From Ananas comosus (Eukaryota > Streptophyta > Magnoliopsida > Poales > Bromeliaceae): a stretch of DNA of 64,000 nucleotides. Every line of letters begins with the position of its first letter. Position 1 is the stretch's first letter. The stretch is from the NCBI RefSeq assembly GCF_001540865.1, contig NC_033645.1:1978773-2042772 (forward strand), given 5' to 3'. Both the position numbers and the translations under genes were made by a program. The notes below the pieces were generated by a model. That model made no database searches. It had not been told where the DNA came from and saw only the letters and a program-made list of their open reading frames with translations. This document shows positions 26,451 through 40,216 of this stretch, in pieces.

Positions 26451-29400
26451 TCTACCAAATTAAAATGGTAAAAACAGGGATATTTTCCGCCAATCAATCA
26501 GTTGAAGGCTGCATCCTGTTCAATAAGTTTAGAACTATTAACTCTCAAACAGTAACTTCCCAAACTTGGAGTTATAGAAAAAATGACTGCAGGAATTATG
26601 TATCTAAATCAGCCAAAAAAAAAAATCACAAAGTGACAAAAGAAAACTTGCTCCATGATTGGTCAAATTCTTCCAGTCCTTAACCATCTACAATTACATT
26701 TAGAATGCCAATATATATTAAAAAAAAACAGAGTATGCATGACAAAATATGTACCAAGATCTATAAAATGAGAAAGTAGCTATAATGGGAAGGGCATCCA
26801 AAACAGAGTACACCCTGCAGTATTCTTGGACCGACATAGAAACTCTAGCATATGGATGGTTTATTTGCAACTCAAAAGTTCAAGAAAGTGTAAGAAATAG
26901 TGAGTCACAATTGCAGAATGGAAATACAAAAGGACCGCCAAGTGAACAGGGCTTAATAATAGTCATCAATGATATTCTGCAAGATCCAAACCTATTTGTC
27001 AGCACTCCTGTCAATAACATAGTTTTCTATTACTATATTTTATATTATCACCAGAAAGCAGAAAATATATGCATCTATAAGTTGATAGATCGACATTTTC
27101 ATTTTTCTCCTAGGTAAATATTAAGAATATCACCAGTTTCTCAAAGAAATGACTCTACAACTGCATAATCCAAAAGGTATTGATAAAAAGTACCATTGTT
27201 GACTAAATGTCTCCTTTTTTCTTCCATGAGCGAAACTTTGTTACAAAAGCAAAACAAATAAGTCAAATATAGACAAGTAACGTCTTCATAAAGAAGCCAA
27301 AATTTCTACAGAAACAAAGTGGCTCATTAGGATTTCCACTTCTGTTAAGTAAACCAAATTAAATTACATTAGAAAGACTGCTTCATAAACTTTAAGAACT
27401 ATCACGCACACAAAAAAGTTTCATTAGTAAAGCAGCAAAGTAGGAGAAAGGCAATGCTTCCAAAGACTGTAAAGTTATTAAGCTCAAAGTAGTCATGGAA
27501 TCAAGATTTCAAGGAAAAACCAAACAAGCAAAGTAATATTTCAGGTAAAAGACTTGCATACTGAAGCAAAAGCTAAGTTTCTTTCCATTGCTGTCATTAT
27601 TAGTAAAAAATATATATACATAGGAACATAAATAAAACATATTAACCATGCTAGTTACTACTGAAGATACTAAATAGAAAAGAGAGAAAAAGAACTTAGA
27701 AAAGCAGGTTAATTTGAGGCACTTGAATAACTAGGTAATAAATTATTTGTATGGAATGGTATTTCATGCATTAAGCCCTATTATAGCCCAACGCTTTACG
27801 TTACAACATATTAGCATGACTGAGAATTAACGAACAACACACCTGCCAAGTATTAACAAAAAAGGAATATAGAAGTCATATTCAGTGATTGCATCTGCTA
27901 ACAGGTAGAGGAATAAGTGTAATATAGACTACACAAAGCCAAAAAAAAGAAGAAGATAGAACATCGAAGTTACAATGATTGTGGCATTGCAGAATAATTC
28001 AATATCTAGCAAGTATGACTACACCTTGTTATGATAACTTCTGAGACATAGTTATTGACAACTTGAACCATATTGACATCTAGAAACATAGGTTTCCCCA
28101 GTCTTCTAATGTGAAAGTTGACTTCCAACAGGCAAGACCATATTTCTCACAAGTTAACTCCCTGAGCAAAAACAATTGGCCTCTAGAAAACGGCAGATAA
28201 TAAAAGAAACAACAATTACAAATTTGGCCAGAATATTACAAGAAATATAATTACTACAATAGAAAAAAGTTACACAAGATATTAATTGTTTGTGTCAGAA
28301 CAATTTATCGGGGAAAACCCGTACAATATGGGGATTTCTTTATATGACTGCAGCCTGGGAGCTTGATTTTCAGCTATTGTGAGATCTTTTAGAATAGCAA
28401 GTTTGCCTTCACGAGATGATTTACCCTACTTTGGAAAAAAAGATTATTTAAGCTGTAGGTTGTCATACACTCCTTACATACTCCCCATCAATCAATCACC
28501 ATATGTCCTGAGTAAAAAAAAGAGATATGCTGAAGAAACTACCTTAACATGACCATCTTGTGCTGCACATCTCTCTTGTTTACTCAAGAGCTGGTTGCAA
28601 GTTAACAATGACATAGAATATGCGACCTTCAAGTCATTTTCTTGGAATATTATAAATCACTTCATAGGTGAAACCATATATAACTTGCAATGCCATAGGT
28701 TATCCTGAAAAAACATAACCATCACGACTTAGCAATTGACTAACAAACAAACTTGTGGATAGCAATCATAAAAGAAAATCCCAATATGGCACAAGCTATC
28801 ACTAGATAACTTGTTCTGACATCCAAGCAAAACCTAAATGAGTTTGGAAATGAAATCTGACAAATGTATCAGGCCATCAGATTGTTATGTTCCTGTACTG
28901 CTCAAAAAGGATCATTGCTCAATTTCTATTGTAGTATAAATTCAAAAAGGAACCAAGGAACTAGCAAACTAAAGCACAATCTCACGCCCACCAAATTCAC
29001 CTTAAATAACTTATTAGTTACTGCGCCGGCCAAACCAGCTAGCACAGAGCGGCAGGTATTGTGCCAACTGCCAACAAAGTACTGGCACGATAAACCCATG
29101 TGCCTGGCTGCGGCATAGCACAGAAACCCTCTTTTCCACTCTTTTTTTTCCCAAAAGAAAAGGAGCTTGAACTTTCTTTTCAAGCACTTCTGTACTATGA
29201 TTTATTCATTTGGTTGATTCAATTTGTTGAAATTGAAGGTAAATTTGGGAAAAGATTAATTCCCCAATTTGTTACCGACAGTTCCAATGAAACCAAGTAC
29301 TTCAAGTAAAATTTAATGAAAATATGACAACTAATCAGTAGAACTGAAAAATTTACCTACTGTAAGCACCATTAGTTCATGGGCATTATATATCATATTC

Positions 29401-29504
29401 AATAAAGTTTGTTAACATTCAGATAAATTCCACCAATTTAATAGAGAAGACTACATAAAAACACATTCAAAACTAAAAAAAAAATGCAAAATCCTGTTCC
29501 AAAA

Positions 29505-29615
29505 GTAACTGGCACAAAAGTAACATGCCAGCGGCAAGCTGGAATGTGCTGCCGTACGCGCTGCGCTGTATGGACATAGGATGGCACACGCCTGTGCCAC
29601 AGGCGAACAGCACAG
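29505..29615. repeat. GC-rich GTGCC/GGCAC repeat block
   Basis: A compact GC-rich block contains many GTGCC, GGCAC and GCGCTGCG words. Its composition resembles the blocks at about 29,030-29,120 and within 26,092-26,450. It has no coding signal. Confidence 0.35.
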
Positions 29616-30293
29616 CGATTTTTTTCTTTTAATGCAAACAAATTAGCTGGTTGATATATTCCGATTATACATGCAGAGAAATTATTTTATTGCTGAAGCT
29701 GTGAAATCCCAAAATGTACACTGATCAACATTCTCGATAAACCAGCAATATCGCAAACAGAGTTCCTCTAGTTAGAAAATAAACAAAAAAAACGCAGGAG
29801 AAACAGCATTGTATTCAACTCAAATATAGTCAGAAACTTGTGTTCTTTAGTACGTAAATAAACTTGGCCTTACACATAGCAGTGGTTGTCTGCTGTATGT
29901 AGCTCTCAAGACAAAATTACAATTTACAAAGTCCTGGCATGGCAGTAAGGCAGATTGCATCACCATCCTCAACAGCATTTGACCATTATAAAGTATGTAT
30001 CAGGAAAGAAAGGAACACCTCCGTATGTACCCAAATCCAGCATCCACACATCCTATGACTGATCTGTAAAAGGGTGTCAGAGATGCATAAGTCCCCATCA
30101 ATTTAGGAAGTTTAAGATGCAATGTTACATCTGTGATGAGAAATAAGCTCATTAGCTACTTTAGAAGGCTTCAAGGGGGTGCTATTCAGAACAACACAAG
30201 GGTGCATATATCGGCGGCAGCTTCTCAGAATGAAAAGCCGAAGTACAGTACTGAAGCATCAAGTTTACCATAATCAAAATGGGTTTAACAAAA

Positions 30294-33200
30294 TCAAGCA
30301 GGTCTCCAACAATTTAAAGCAGATATATCTGGCCTGCCTGGTAACATCTGGGGATGAACATGGCCTGGAAGAATACCAAAAAGGATTAAAAATTAAATAA
30401 CAAGCAGAATTAAAGGCCCTATATTCAAAAGATAAATAACCTGGAAGAGATGCTGCAGATGGCATAGAATTATGCGACTGAAGTTGATAATTCATAGAAC
30501 CCGAAGATGGCCTATCCATGTTAGGCCTCAAATATCCTGCAGGAAGAATGCCCTCAAAAAATCAGCAATTAGTCATTTAACATATTGGAAGTGGAGATAC
30601 CAAGCCTTTTCCATTTCTGCAAAAATGCCTCTTTATGTGCATGTGCATATCTCTATATATGTACAAACAATTTTCACAGACAACCCACAATTCAAACATA
30701 CCATCCTGCAAATAGGGGGCTCCTGAGCATGATGGCACTCTCCCTCCCGCTAACCAAGGTTGATTCTGATTATCTGGACTTACATCATGAGACAGCAGTC
30801 TCCACTGTTCATCCGGAACATGTTGCCTGTGACTGCTAGAAAAATTTTGCATGGTGTAAGGATTATAAGGCTTCTGTACATTCTGTTGACCCATGGAGTT
30901 CACATGTGAGAAATGATATGACGGTTGCTGGGCCGTGGGATGGGAATGAGAAGGAAGCGGTGCTTGTGAAGGTGGGAGGATATGGAAAGATCCTTGATGA
31001 AGGGGTTCATTATTATGCTGAAATTGCTGGTTAGGATGAGAGTTCTGGGATGTTAAATAAACATCGTTATGTCCATAGATGGATGGCCTTGAAGAAGTGA
31101 AGGTTGCTGTATGGTGTGGGTTGCATACTCCGCTTGCCATAAAGTTGTTAGGCTGTGGTAGAATCATTTCATTCTGGAAAGCAGAATTAGCTAGCCCAGG
31201 CATCGCAGTGTTTCCCGCTAGTTGTGCTACCTGGTTGCCCTGCATTATAAAAGATAGGTGTTAGTAAATCATATGGGCAACAGGCGCAAAACAAATAAAG
31301 GCTTCTATTCTTTTCTGAAAGTGAGAAGCATAAAGACTTACATTTGGAGTCCTGCAATATTCCTGCACAGAAGGGTGATAAACCAGAGGCGGTGGGGATG
31401 AAGGCGCAAGAGGTGGAGGTGGTGGGAGAGATGGCAGAGGCGGTGGTGGAGGGGGTGGTGGAGATGGTGATAACGGTGGCAAGGGTGGTGGTGATGATGG
31501 CGGAGGAGGGGGGGAAGGAGGAGGAGAAGGAGGCAACGGCGGCGGTTGTGGTGGGGAATCCAATGGAAGGGGAGGAGGGCCCTCTGGTAGAGGGGGGAGC
31601 TCAATCTGGTTGCTTAATGGGGGTTGCAGAGTATTGCTCATGTTATGCACAGACAAACCCCTCTCATTTCTAGATAAGGAAGAAGCATCTTCCATTTCCA
31701 TTTCAGCATCTGAATCCTCCAATAGCGGACGACGTCTGTCGACCGGGGTAATGGCACGACCATTTTCTTGATCTTCTGAACCACTACCACCTTCAACTGA
31801 TAAGAAATTGCCCGTCGTCTTTATAGCACTAGGAAGATCTTCCTCGTCTTCGAAAACATGTGATGATAAGAATCCCGACAACTGGAAAGTAGCATTGCTG
31901 AAAAGAAAGATATAAGAATATGAATGTAAGAATAATCAATATCCTGCATAATGGAAAACCTAGCTTTATCAAAGACAATTTAAATCAATCACCAGCCCAA
32001 CATGCAATCCCAATAAAAAAAACATCATGCAATATTATGGTGCCACAGGATACTATGTACAAACATGATGATACAGAGAGAGGGTGCTTTTGGAACAACC
32101 AATAGAATTATGCCACCTTTTTCTGAGCACCATACCCACCTCGCGATCTGTGAGCTCAGGGATATCCATCAAAATCTCTATGCACATCTATGTAAAGCGA
32201 CATGGACTCTGTCTCTACATACTTCAAAAGTTTATGGTTGATGGATAGATTGTTAAGCTCGTTCAAAATAATGCTATCTTTTACCCCCAAGCTATAAAGT
32301 ATGTTATCAAAATTTTAGGCTGTGATTCTTTGAAGTTACTAAGTTCATATAATCCATTCTAAAACCATAAAACTTGAATTTAAGGATTGAATCTGTGAAC
32401 TCACTCCAGGTTCAAAATGGTTTCTGATTATTAAGCCAGCCAATTGGTTTAGTCTCCATAAAATTACTATATAGGATAAACTTCCTCAATTACTTCGCCT
32501 ATCTTTCACTGGAGAAGATAAGAAAAGGTACAGAATTAGATTTCTGGAATTGTATATTCCATTCTGTACATATCACCAAACAAACCAAGAGGAACTTCAA
32601 TCATTTCTCTTACCAAATTATATCCGTTGCTAAGAAGTCACTAGAAGAAAACACTGTAAGAACATCCGTCACACATGCATCCAGGAGCAGAACATGATGA
32701 AGAAATAAAGTATCTAACATTTAACAGAGTGACTATAAAGGGACAACGACATTGAATATACTACCTTCCATATTCATCAACAAGCATGCCCTCCATTTCT
32801 CTAATTGGATCGTCCACGGAACGCTCAGCTCGAGATGGACGCCTAAGAGAAAACCCGGCATTTGCATCATCATTTGGAACCTCAATGTCATCCATATATC
32901 TTCGAAGAAGTGATTCTGGCAGAATCTTCCTCTCAAGCCATAATCTCAGAACCTAAAAATAATTTGCAAAACATAATTATTTAACCGACAGGATGCCTGT
33001 TACAAACTGAAAGTAAGAAATAAAAAAAGGGAAAGAAGATAGAACAAAAAAAAAGATTAGAAAGAACTACTATCACCTTGAGACACTGTCGGCGATTCTC
33101 ACGAGCACCAACTCCAGGCGGAGCAGCAGCACCTAAAAGACGAGGTAATGCTGCTTGCACAGTAGGAATGTACGAAGCCCCCGCAATGCCTAATCATTTT

Positions 33201-36200
33201 TTTGTAAGGTAATAAATATTTGAAGAGTACAGCATATATATCGGTCAGGAAGGACTGGGCAAGCAATATTTCATAGTACAGCATATATATCGCTCTGGAA
33301 GGACTGGGCAAGCAATATTTCATCCCACCGCATAAATTAATATCACAATGCTAAACAGCAGAAATGCAGTGGATAGCAAGGTAATCTCACTACATAAATA
33401 GGTAAACAATGAACTGGGAATTTGATCTAGAAGAGATTAAATTCATAATAAGCTAAAATAAAGTAGAGTGTAGCCATGATTTGATTTTACAGTTTCATCT
33501 TGAAAAATATGTGAGATGTCATAATGCCACTTCAACAAATCTTCTTAAATGCAATCATCACACAACACTAACCTTTCTGAGCATGAGAACACTGGGTTAT
33601 AGAGTCTACAAGGAAAAAGAGGTCAACTCTCCGATGAAAACTGGGTTCACCCTCCAACTTCCGTATGAGAAGTTCTACAATCTGCATTATCAATATATGA
33701 AAAATTCAGAATTGCTGCTTATTGCAGCACATAGAATTAAGAACTTGGGAAAGGCTAAAAAAAATGTACTTTTTGTGGAAGAAAGACAAATTTGTCATGT
33801 AAGAACGTAGATCATGTAAAGAAACAAAATATAAGCAACTTGAATAAAATAGAATTGTACAAACTGGCAGGGTAATTTTGTTTTCTTTTAAAAATCATAT
33901 ATATCAAACACATTACTAGGAAAAGCTAGCCATAAAGCACTAGATCGGATCAAGTACGCTTAACAATTAAATCCACTTTGAAAGCAGAAAATGCAAGTGC
34001 CTCAATCGAATAAAAGCAAACCAATAAGATAAATTGAATCAAATTTATGTACCACAAATTTATTAAAACCAAAGAATCGGTCAACCTAATAAAGTGATAT
34101 TCAGAATGAAAATGGCAACCATAATTCAAAATAAAATCTTATCCAAAATGTCAGCTATGTGTATGCGTGCCTGCATGCAGCAAAATCATGCAAGTCAGCT
34201 CACCTCACTTGCTATGCCATATTTGGCACACTCGATGGCTAGACGGGTTGCACGCCCTATACTTTCCTTTGTCCTTGATAAAGTCTCTATCATTCCCTCC
34301 AAAGCATCACGTGCAACAGCAGCCTCAGTTCCACCACTCAGTGATCCCCCTGCTGCTCTATACCCAGGACTCAATCTGTGCTCATATTCTTCATGATCTA
34401 CTTGTTTTGCTGATGCAACTTGCCGAGCTTGTTCAGATGGAGATTCATAAGGTACTGAAACATATGCATCCTTTGGGTCCTTAAAAGAATTTCCTGATGC
34501 GACTGGAGGGGGTGATGAAACAGGACTTCGACTGCTTCCAGGCATCACATGTGGTGTAGTTAGTGAGGTGGGAAAAGCATTTTCATGAGTTATGTCATGT
34601 GAGTGTGCCTCTCTCCTCTTTGCCTGAGCAGCTGCAATAAGATCCTTCATTGACTTGAACGAATCTGAAAATGTAGAATCACCTTGGATGCCCCCCGCTT
34701 TTTCTTTATTACCTTCTGATCTGCAACAGATTCAGATAAATTAACTATTGATGAACAAAAAGAATGAGAACCAAACATCTATAAAACCATATAATTGTAT
34801 ATCAAAAGAAAGGAGCCAGAGTAGTTTCTGTACCGTTCACCCTCAAATGGATCCCTTTCTATATTGCGCTCAGCTGAAAAGTTAACATTTGACCTATTTT
34901 CAGCCATCGCATTCGTTCGTGAGCTGGGCTTTGTATTCACCTTCAGCTTATCTGATTTGGAAAGCAAACTACTCTTTTCTGGGGCCGCTTGACTATGAGA
35001 ATGGTCTAAGTTCTCCGAAGTCTGGCTTACGAGTTTGGCAGAACTAGCGTGAGCTTTCTTAACTGGGATGGACGCAGATGCTTTTGAATGTGACTTACTG
35101 GATTTATGGTCAGCTAACCGAGTTGTATCACCTAAATGAACAGCTGTATTTGGTGAGATAATGGTTGGCCTTCTCTCCACAGCTTTTTCAACCTTTCTAT
35201 CCTGTTTTCCAGGAGTAAGAGATGAAGAATTATGTCCAACCTCAACAGGTGGTGTCTTAACATTGCGATATATATCATCTGTTGCCAAAACTGAATTTTT
35301 AATGAGAGAACTGTCAACACTAGATGGCGAACGCCTGCCTCTTTCAGAATGCATTTGAGATTTCTCAGCAGGATGTGGTGTTTTTGAATGCTTAGAGATC
35401 ATTTTGGCAGAAGCTTCTTTATGAACTGGTGTTCTCTGCTCTTCCTCTTCAGAATCATCATCATCAATACGACATGATCTTCTTCTGGCAGGCAAATTGC
35501 TAGTGGAGGACCTGTTGACAGCAGCCATAACTTCCTTCACAGTATGAGAAACCTTTTCGCTCGTATCGTTGGCACTTCTTGTTGCAGAGTTAGGTGCTTG
35601 TTCCAACTCGTTACTGGGTTGCTTTGATAGAGGAGACACAGCCTTACCACCTAATGCCTGGATCTTATCAATATGTGATGAAATTGCAGGGGTTGCAGAT
35701 TTGCTACCTTTCGTGGCATAAGCATCTTTACTTTCTGAATTTATTTGCAACAAATCGCTCTTAGCTGAGCTCTTAATTATATCACCTCCCTTCTCTTCTG
35801 GTTTCAACTTTTTAACTGGCCGTGAATCTTCAGTCTTGTCCAGTCCCTGCTTTCTAATTCCAAGCTGAGACTTTTTTCCAGAACCAGTAGAAGATAATGA
35901 CCCTTCAGTTACATGTCTCTTGAGACTATCCGATTTATCCTTGATAAGATCACTTTTCAATGTTTTCTTCTCATCTGAGCGTCTCTTCATAAAGCTTGGA
36001 CTCTTTGATCTCTTCTTGCTCTCCATGGTAAAATCTATTTTACTAACATTTTTGGGCAATTCTTCATGTCGACCATGCTTCCTAGCCTTTCTGTCTGAAT
36101 ACTTTAAATGCTTTCCTATTTCACGATTCCTTTTCGCTCGTAGAGCAAGAACTACATCTTTTTGTTCAGGAACCGCCTCTTTTGTCTGATGACCATTTTC

Positions 36201-38402
36201 TACAACCTTCTGTTCTTCACCTTTTAGATCAGTATCATTTCCAGAAAGAGGTGGAGAGCCCTCATGCTCTTTCTTCTTTTTCAAATCTGAGAGGTCAAAA
36301 GAGTCCTTTTCAACTACACCACTATGATTTCTTGAGCCACAATCCAGACCTTTCAACTCATCACTGGAGTTATCACTTTCTTTATATTCAACTTTCTTGT
36401 TCTGGCCTTCTAAATGCGTGTTTTCAAGGTCCTCTATGGGATCTTTGCTTTCTTCTCCATCGATTGGAGAAGATATGAGGCCAAAGCCAGAGGCATCAAT
36501 ATCCTCCCCTGAGTCACCTGATTTTTTCTTCTGAAGTTCATCAAAAGCCTTGCAAATCTCTTCCACAGCACGGGCGAAATGTTTAACCGTTTTACCTTGG
36601 CAGCGAGCAAGCAACTTACTCTTTGATTCATTCGTAAATAACTGAATATCAGCTGGAGCAACAAAAGCACTGAAAAGAGACAGTACACAAAGGCAGTTAG
36701 CCAAAGCAAACAATATAAAATTCTCCAGTTGATTGAATGAAAATAGATATAACAGTTAATACTGTAACCATATAAAATTTGCCCATAAAATAGTTTGTAT
36801 TGCTGAAAGGTACAAAGAAAACAACATTAATGTCTGGATAGAGAAGCTAATGCTTCCTAATATTCAATGGCATCTACGGCCACTATCATATACAAAGCTG
36901 AACATATTTAGGAGCTTGGATAACAAAACTAAGTTCAATGACTTGTTTACAGGAACAAGCAGAAAACCATTAGGTCTAACCAGGTCAAAATTAGCTAATT
37001 TAAAGCTCACACATTCAAAATCAGGTTGAAATTAAAATCCAACATATAATAATATTCATAAAAATCATGCCGATCCATCAGCCCCTCCCACTCCCCTTAG
37101 GTGCCATACCAAATCTGACAACCATTAAGTGGATCCAAAACTCCTTTTTCTCTATCATTCTCTCCGTCTTAGCTGCCTCTTTCTCTACCATTCCTAATCA
37201 GCACACATCCAATTAGTTATATAAGTTCCACACTCATATCACGATCATTTCTAACATCCCCATCAATAGGTTAATTCTTTTTCAAGAGAACTCAATAAGA
37301 ATGCTTAGACAAATATGCTCAACACTATAAAGCACCTTAAAAAGTCAATTAAGTTTTTGAGGTCTTAACTTTATCTCTAAAGATACTTTATTACTTCCAG
37401 AAATGAGCAAATTCAAGATGGTTTGCCACAACAAACTATAGATACGAACTTCATAAATGGTATAGTTACTCAACCATTCCTCATAGTTGATCTTCCATCA
37501 TAACCAAATTCTTCTACTTGAGGTTAAAAGAAACAACATTGAATAACATGGAACGTCAGGGGAAAACAACACAACTGGTTAGGATGTATACGAACTATTG
37601 CTAAATTTGACAAAAAGGGGTGCTTAATAAAGGACAGGCAGGTATCACTCACATCTCCTTCGTCCCAAAGAAATGAACAAATTGTTTCCTCGGATCGGGC
37701 GATCTTTCCCAATCTTCAGGCCTGCTTATCTGAAGAAACACAACGTTGCTACTAAATGTAAAGCATTCAGAAGCCACAGAATTTTGCACAAATTCATGGT
37801 ACAAGAAAATGAATGTAACTAAGACCACAAGTGGAATCAAAGAAAAAAAATTCGATTATTACAATATAAATATCACAACAGGGAATGTATTTATTGAACT
37901 AGGCAGGAGCAACATGGCACCATTAAAATTCCGTAGGTTAAATTTGGGGAGCATTTTTCCCAGAGCCTCAATGATTCCCAAAGTCTCAATGATTCTTATG
38001 CAGAAATAAAAGAAACAAGATGATAACAGAAGAAAGAAAGGCGCAAACCGACCAAAGGTCAACAAGAAATTCTTTATTATTCTAAAGGCATAAATATCCC
38101 ATGAGAGCCCAATTCCAGAACCCTCGTACGCTACCCAAATCCCCAGAGAAAATCGGCGAGACGCGACATGCCATAGGAATAACAAGATAACCAAAATCAA
38201 AACCAAAACCAATACACCTCCAAGAATCAAAAACCCTTCGCCCCCCCTGCGGCGCGACCCCAAGCGATATAGAACGAGAGATCATACCCACCTTCGCTGG
38301 CCACGCAGGGTACCCCTTAACCTTCGCCAAGACCAAGTCCCCGAGCCGCAACTGGTCCTTCGCCTTCCCCCGGCTCGCGCCCTTCCTCCGACCCGTGGCC
38401 AT
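30294..38402 (-). CDS. HUA2: HUA2/HULK-family PWWP-CID protein (1,403 aa)
   Basis: Exons in gene order: 38402-38292, 37729-37653, 36669-34834, 34720-34204, 33681-33573, 33189-33077, 32952-32765, 31897-31342, 31239-30702, 30536-30441, 30364-30294. They sum to 4,212 nt with consistent phases. The N-terminus carries a PWWP domain (LGDLVLAKVKGYPAWPAK, about residues 19-37, continuing through exon 2 to exon 3). A long charged, lysine/serine-rich middle has likely nuclear signals (KKRSKSPSFMKRR). A CTD-interacting RPR/CID domain lies around residues 800-940, and a proline-rich tract around 1080-1160. The end reads ALNCWRPA. In Arabidopsis HUA2 acts in AGAMOUS pre-mRNA processing and flowering time; its length there is about 1,390 aa. 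The role here is inferred from homology. It is divergent from DJC76 and convergent with the sacsin-like gene. The 5' leader has (CT)n on the gene strand. Confidence 0.94.
33226..33323. repeat. Tandem duplication, 49-bp unit, HUA2 intron 5
   Basis: Two adjacent copies (33,226-33,274 and 33,275-33,323) begin AGTACAGCATATATATCG and end GCAAGCAATATTTCAT. They differ at a few positions. The duplication lies just after the acceptor side of exon 6, within the intron. Confidence 0.85.
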
Positions 38403-38416
38403 GGGGGCGGGCGCAG

Positions 38417-38772
38417 AAACCCTAATCCGACCCCAATTCCACGAGAAGCGCGGGCGCCACGAGATCGAACAGAAGAGGCCAGGGGGCGGGAAAGGAAACC
38501 CTAGAAATCCTCAAGCGGAGCGACCGCCGCGTCTTCGGCGGCGGCTCCATGGTGGCGACCAATGCTGGCGCCCTAAAGTGGCGAGATCGGAGCCGATCGG
38601 AGCGCCGGAAGCGGCGACGGCGACGGCGTCGGCGTCGGCGTGTGGTGGCGCCGCCACATTCGGAGGGGGAAGGGGGTGGGGGAAGTGGATCGAATGGAGA
38701 GAGAGAAAGAGAGAGAGAGGTGCTTTAATGGCGATCGAATTGCGGAGGAGAGAGCAAGAAAGATAATAGCAA

Positions 38773-38811
<39 letters not shown>

Positions 38812-38815
38812 AAAG
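38417..38815 (-). promoter_or_regulatory. HUA2 5' leader with telo-boxes and GA/CT microsatellite
   Basis: AAACCCTAA at 38,417-38,425 and AAACCCTAG at about 38,496-38,504 lie within 110 bp of the start codon. GA runs at about 38,696-38,720 and 38,777-38,810 read as (CT)n on the gene strand. Pyrimidine-rich 5' leaders of this type are common in plant promoters. The regulatory role is inferred. Confidence 0.45.
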
Positions 38816-39384
38816 AGATTATTGTGGGCTACGTCTTTTCTTGCTATCGCCGAAGCTACCGGCCGTTGGATATTGATCAGACGGTTCTGATCAGGTATTA
38901 CGGTGCAAAATTTATTTGGCCGCGTGATTTTGAATCCAACGGCTGATATTTTTTTGTAATTTGGTACGTGGGGGTTGTGGGGGGATAAAGAACGCGTAGC
39001 AGTGGGACACGTGTAGCGTCGAATTACTCGGTCCGCTACTTGTGTCCATCATTCCAAGCGCAAATATAAGATTTTGAATTCAATTTCCCAAATATAAGAT
39101 TTGTTACTGAACGCTTTTATTTTTTTTAACTTAAACATTACTTCAGCATGAGAAGCTATGTAAAACAATGTATTACAATTTTTTAGGCAAAAAAAAAAAT
39201 AATAATAATAATGCAGTAGGAACACTTTAACAAATTACAGAATACATCTAATACAGCTTGAATTTTTAATATTTTTGACTTGATACACTATCATTTACTA
39301 AAAGTATTATCCAATGGTCAATATTTTTTTTTTTTTCACAAATTCGAATCATTCGCTGTTGTTGGTCGAGTTGTTTCGACACCA

Positions 39385-39850
39385 AAGGGCGTTTGGTTAG
39401 ATATAATTATAAATATAGTATAGTTAAAGATATATATAGTTAAAAATATAGCAGTTATAACTATATAAATCTTATTTGGTTGGATATAGTAGAAAGCGCT
39501 GCAAATATAAATAATTTATTTGGTTACATACAGTTGAGAAATAATTTTTAAAATTTTATTATTTTATATATATAATGGTGAGATTACCTCCAATGTAAAA
39601 AAAAAAATAATTTTTGTTTAAAAAATATTGAGGAGGTAAGCATACATTTTATTTAAAATTACTCTCTCCAACAGCTGTAGTTGAAACTGTGGCCAATTTG
39701 GGTGTAGTTCGAACTGCTGCAGTTGGGCCTCCTCCTGCCGTTCCTACTGCAGCAGTTGGAGTTAAATACATCAAATCAAATACGAAATTTGCATTTACAT
39801 GCAATTACAACTGCAGTACAGTTGGAACTACATGCAACCAAACGGTCCCT
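39385..39850. mobile_element. MITE-like element with GGGCGTTTGGTT-type termini
   Basis: The left end AAGGGCGTTTGGTT and right end AACCAAACGGTCCCT form imperfect terminal inverted repeats. The interior is non-coding and contains repeated TATAGTT words and GCAGTTG words. Ends of this type are frequent in plant MITEs of the hAT or PIF/Harbinger groups. The exact target-site duplication is unclear, so the superfamily is not assigned. Confidence 0.55.
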
Positions 39851-39899
39851 AATTACACATACTTCTGAGTATTGAAAAAATAGAAGTAAAAAAATACAT

Positions 39900-40216
39900 A
39901 TATAATTATGCTACTATACTATCGATAATACCAAACGCTTGCTATCGAGTTTTCGGCCGTTGGATAAAAGAATATACGTTTAGAATGATAGTGATTATCT
40001 AGGTATCGATAGTACAGTACCAAATGTTTGCTATCGAGTTTTCGGTCGTTGAATGAAAAGATGTATGGTTAAGATGATAGTGATCATCTAGGATTGAGTG
40101 GGTGGGTAGTTGGTTGAATAGTATAATCTAACGAATGAAAATGATCAAAGAATAGATCTAACGGCAGAAAACTTGATTGTATCAAGAATTTAGTATAGTA
40201 TATAGTAGCTCAACTC
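39900..40216. mobile_element. Decayed MULE-type MITE with an internal duplication
   Basis: The right end AGTAGCTCAACTC (to 40,216) matches the terminal AGCTCAACTC of the element at 44,505-44,755. The left end, TATGCTACTATACTATCG, is a degenerate inverted match to GTATATAGTAGCT near the right end. The interior has two related copies of about 90 bp sharing TTGCTATCGAGTTTTCGG (about 39,926-40,011 and 40,012-40,103). No clear target-site duplication. Confidence 0.5.

Larger units (their letters stand above)
22798..30293. other. Convergent AT-rich spacer between sacsin-like and HUA2 genes
   Basis: This 7.5-kb stretch holds the 3' UTRs of both flanking genes and several repeats, with no ORF over 125 codons. 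The sacsin-like 3' UTR probably runs to about 23,050, and that of HUA2 from about 29,900. On the minus strand a few short open stretches with acceptable splice borders look coding: about 28,631-28,546, 28,429-28,330, 25,330-25,254, and an end at about 24,221-24,124. They may be remnants or exons of an unrecognised gene. I could not join them into one frame or name a product. Confidence 0.4.

Noticed and set aside
26785..27117. 110-codon plus-strand ORF
   Set aside because: AT-rich composition, no family resemblance and no splice-supported neighbours.
31344..31673. 109-codon plus-strand ORF rich in Glu/Val/Met
   Set aside because: It is antisense to the proline-rich exon 8 of HUA2.
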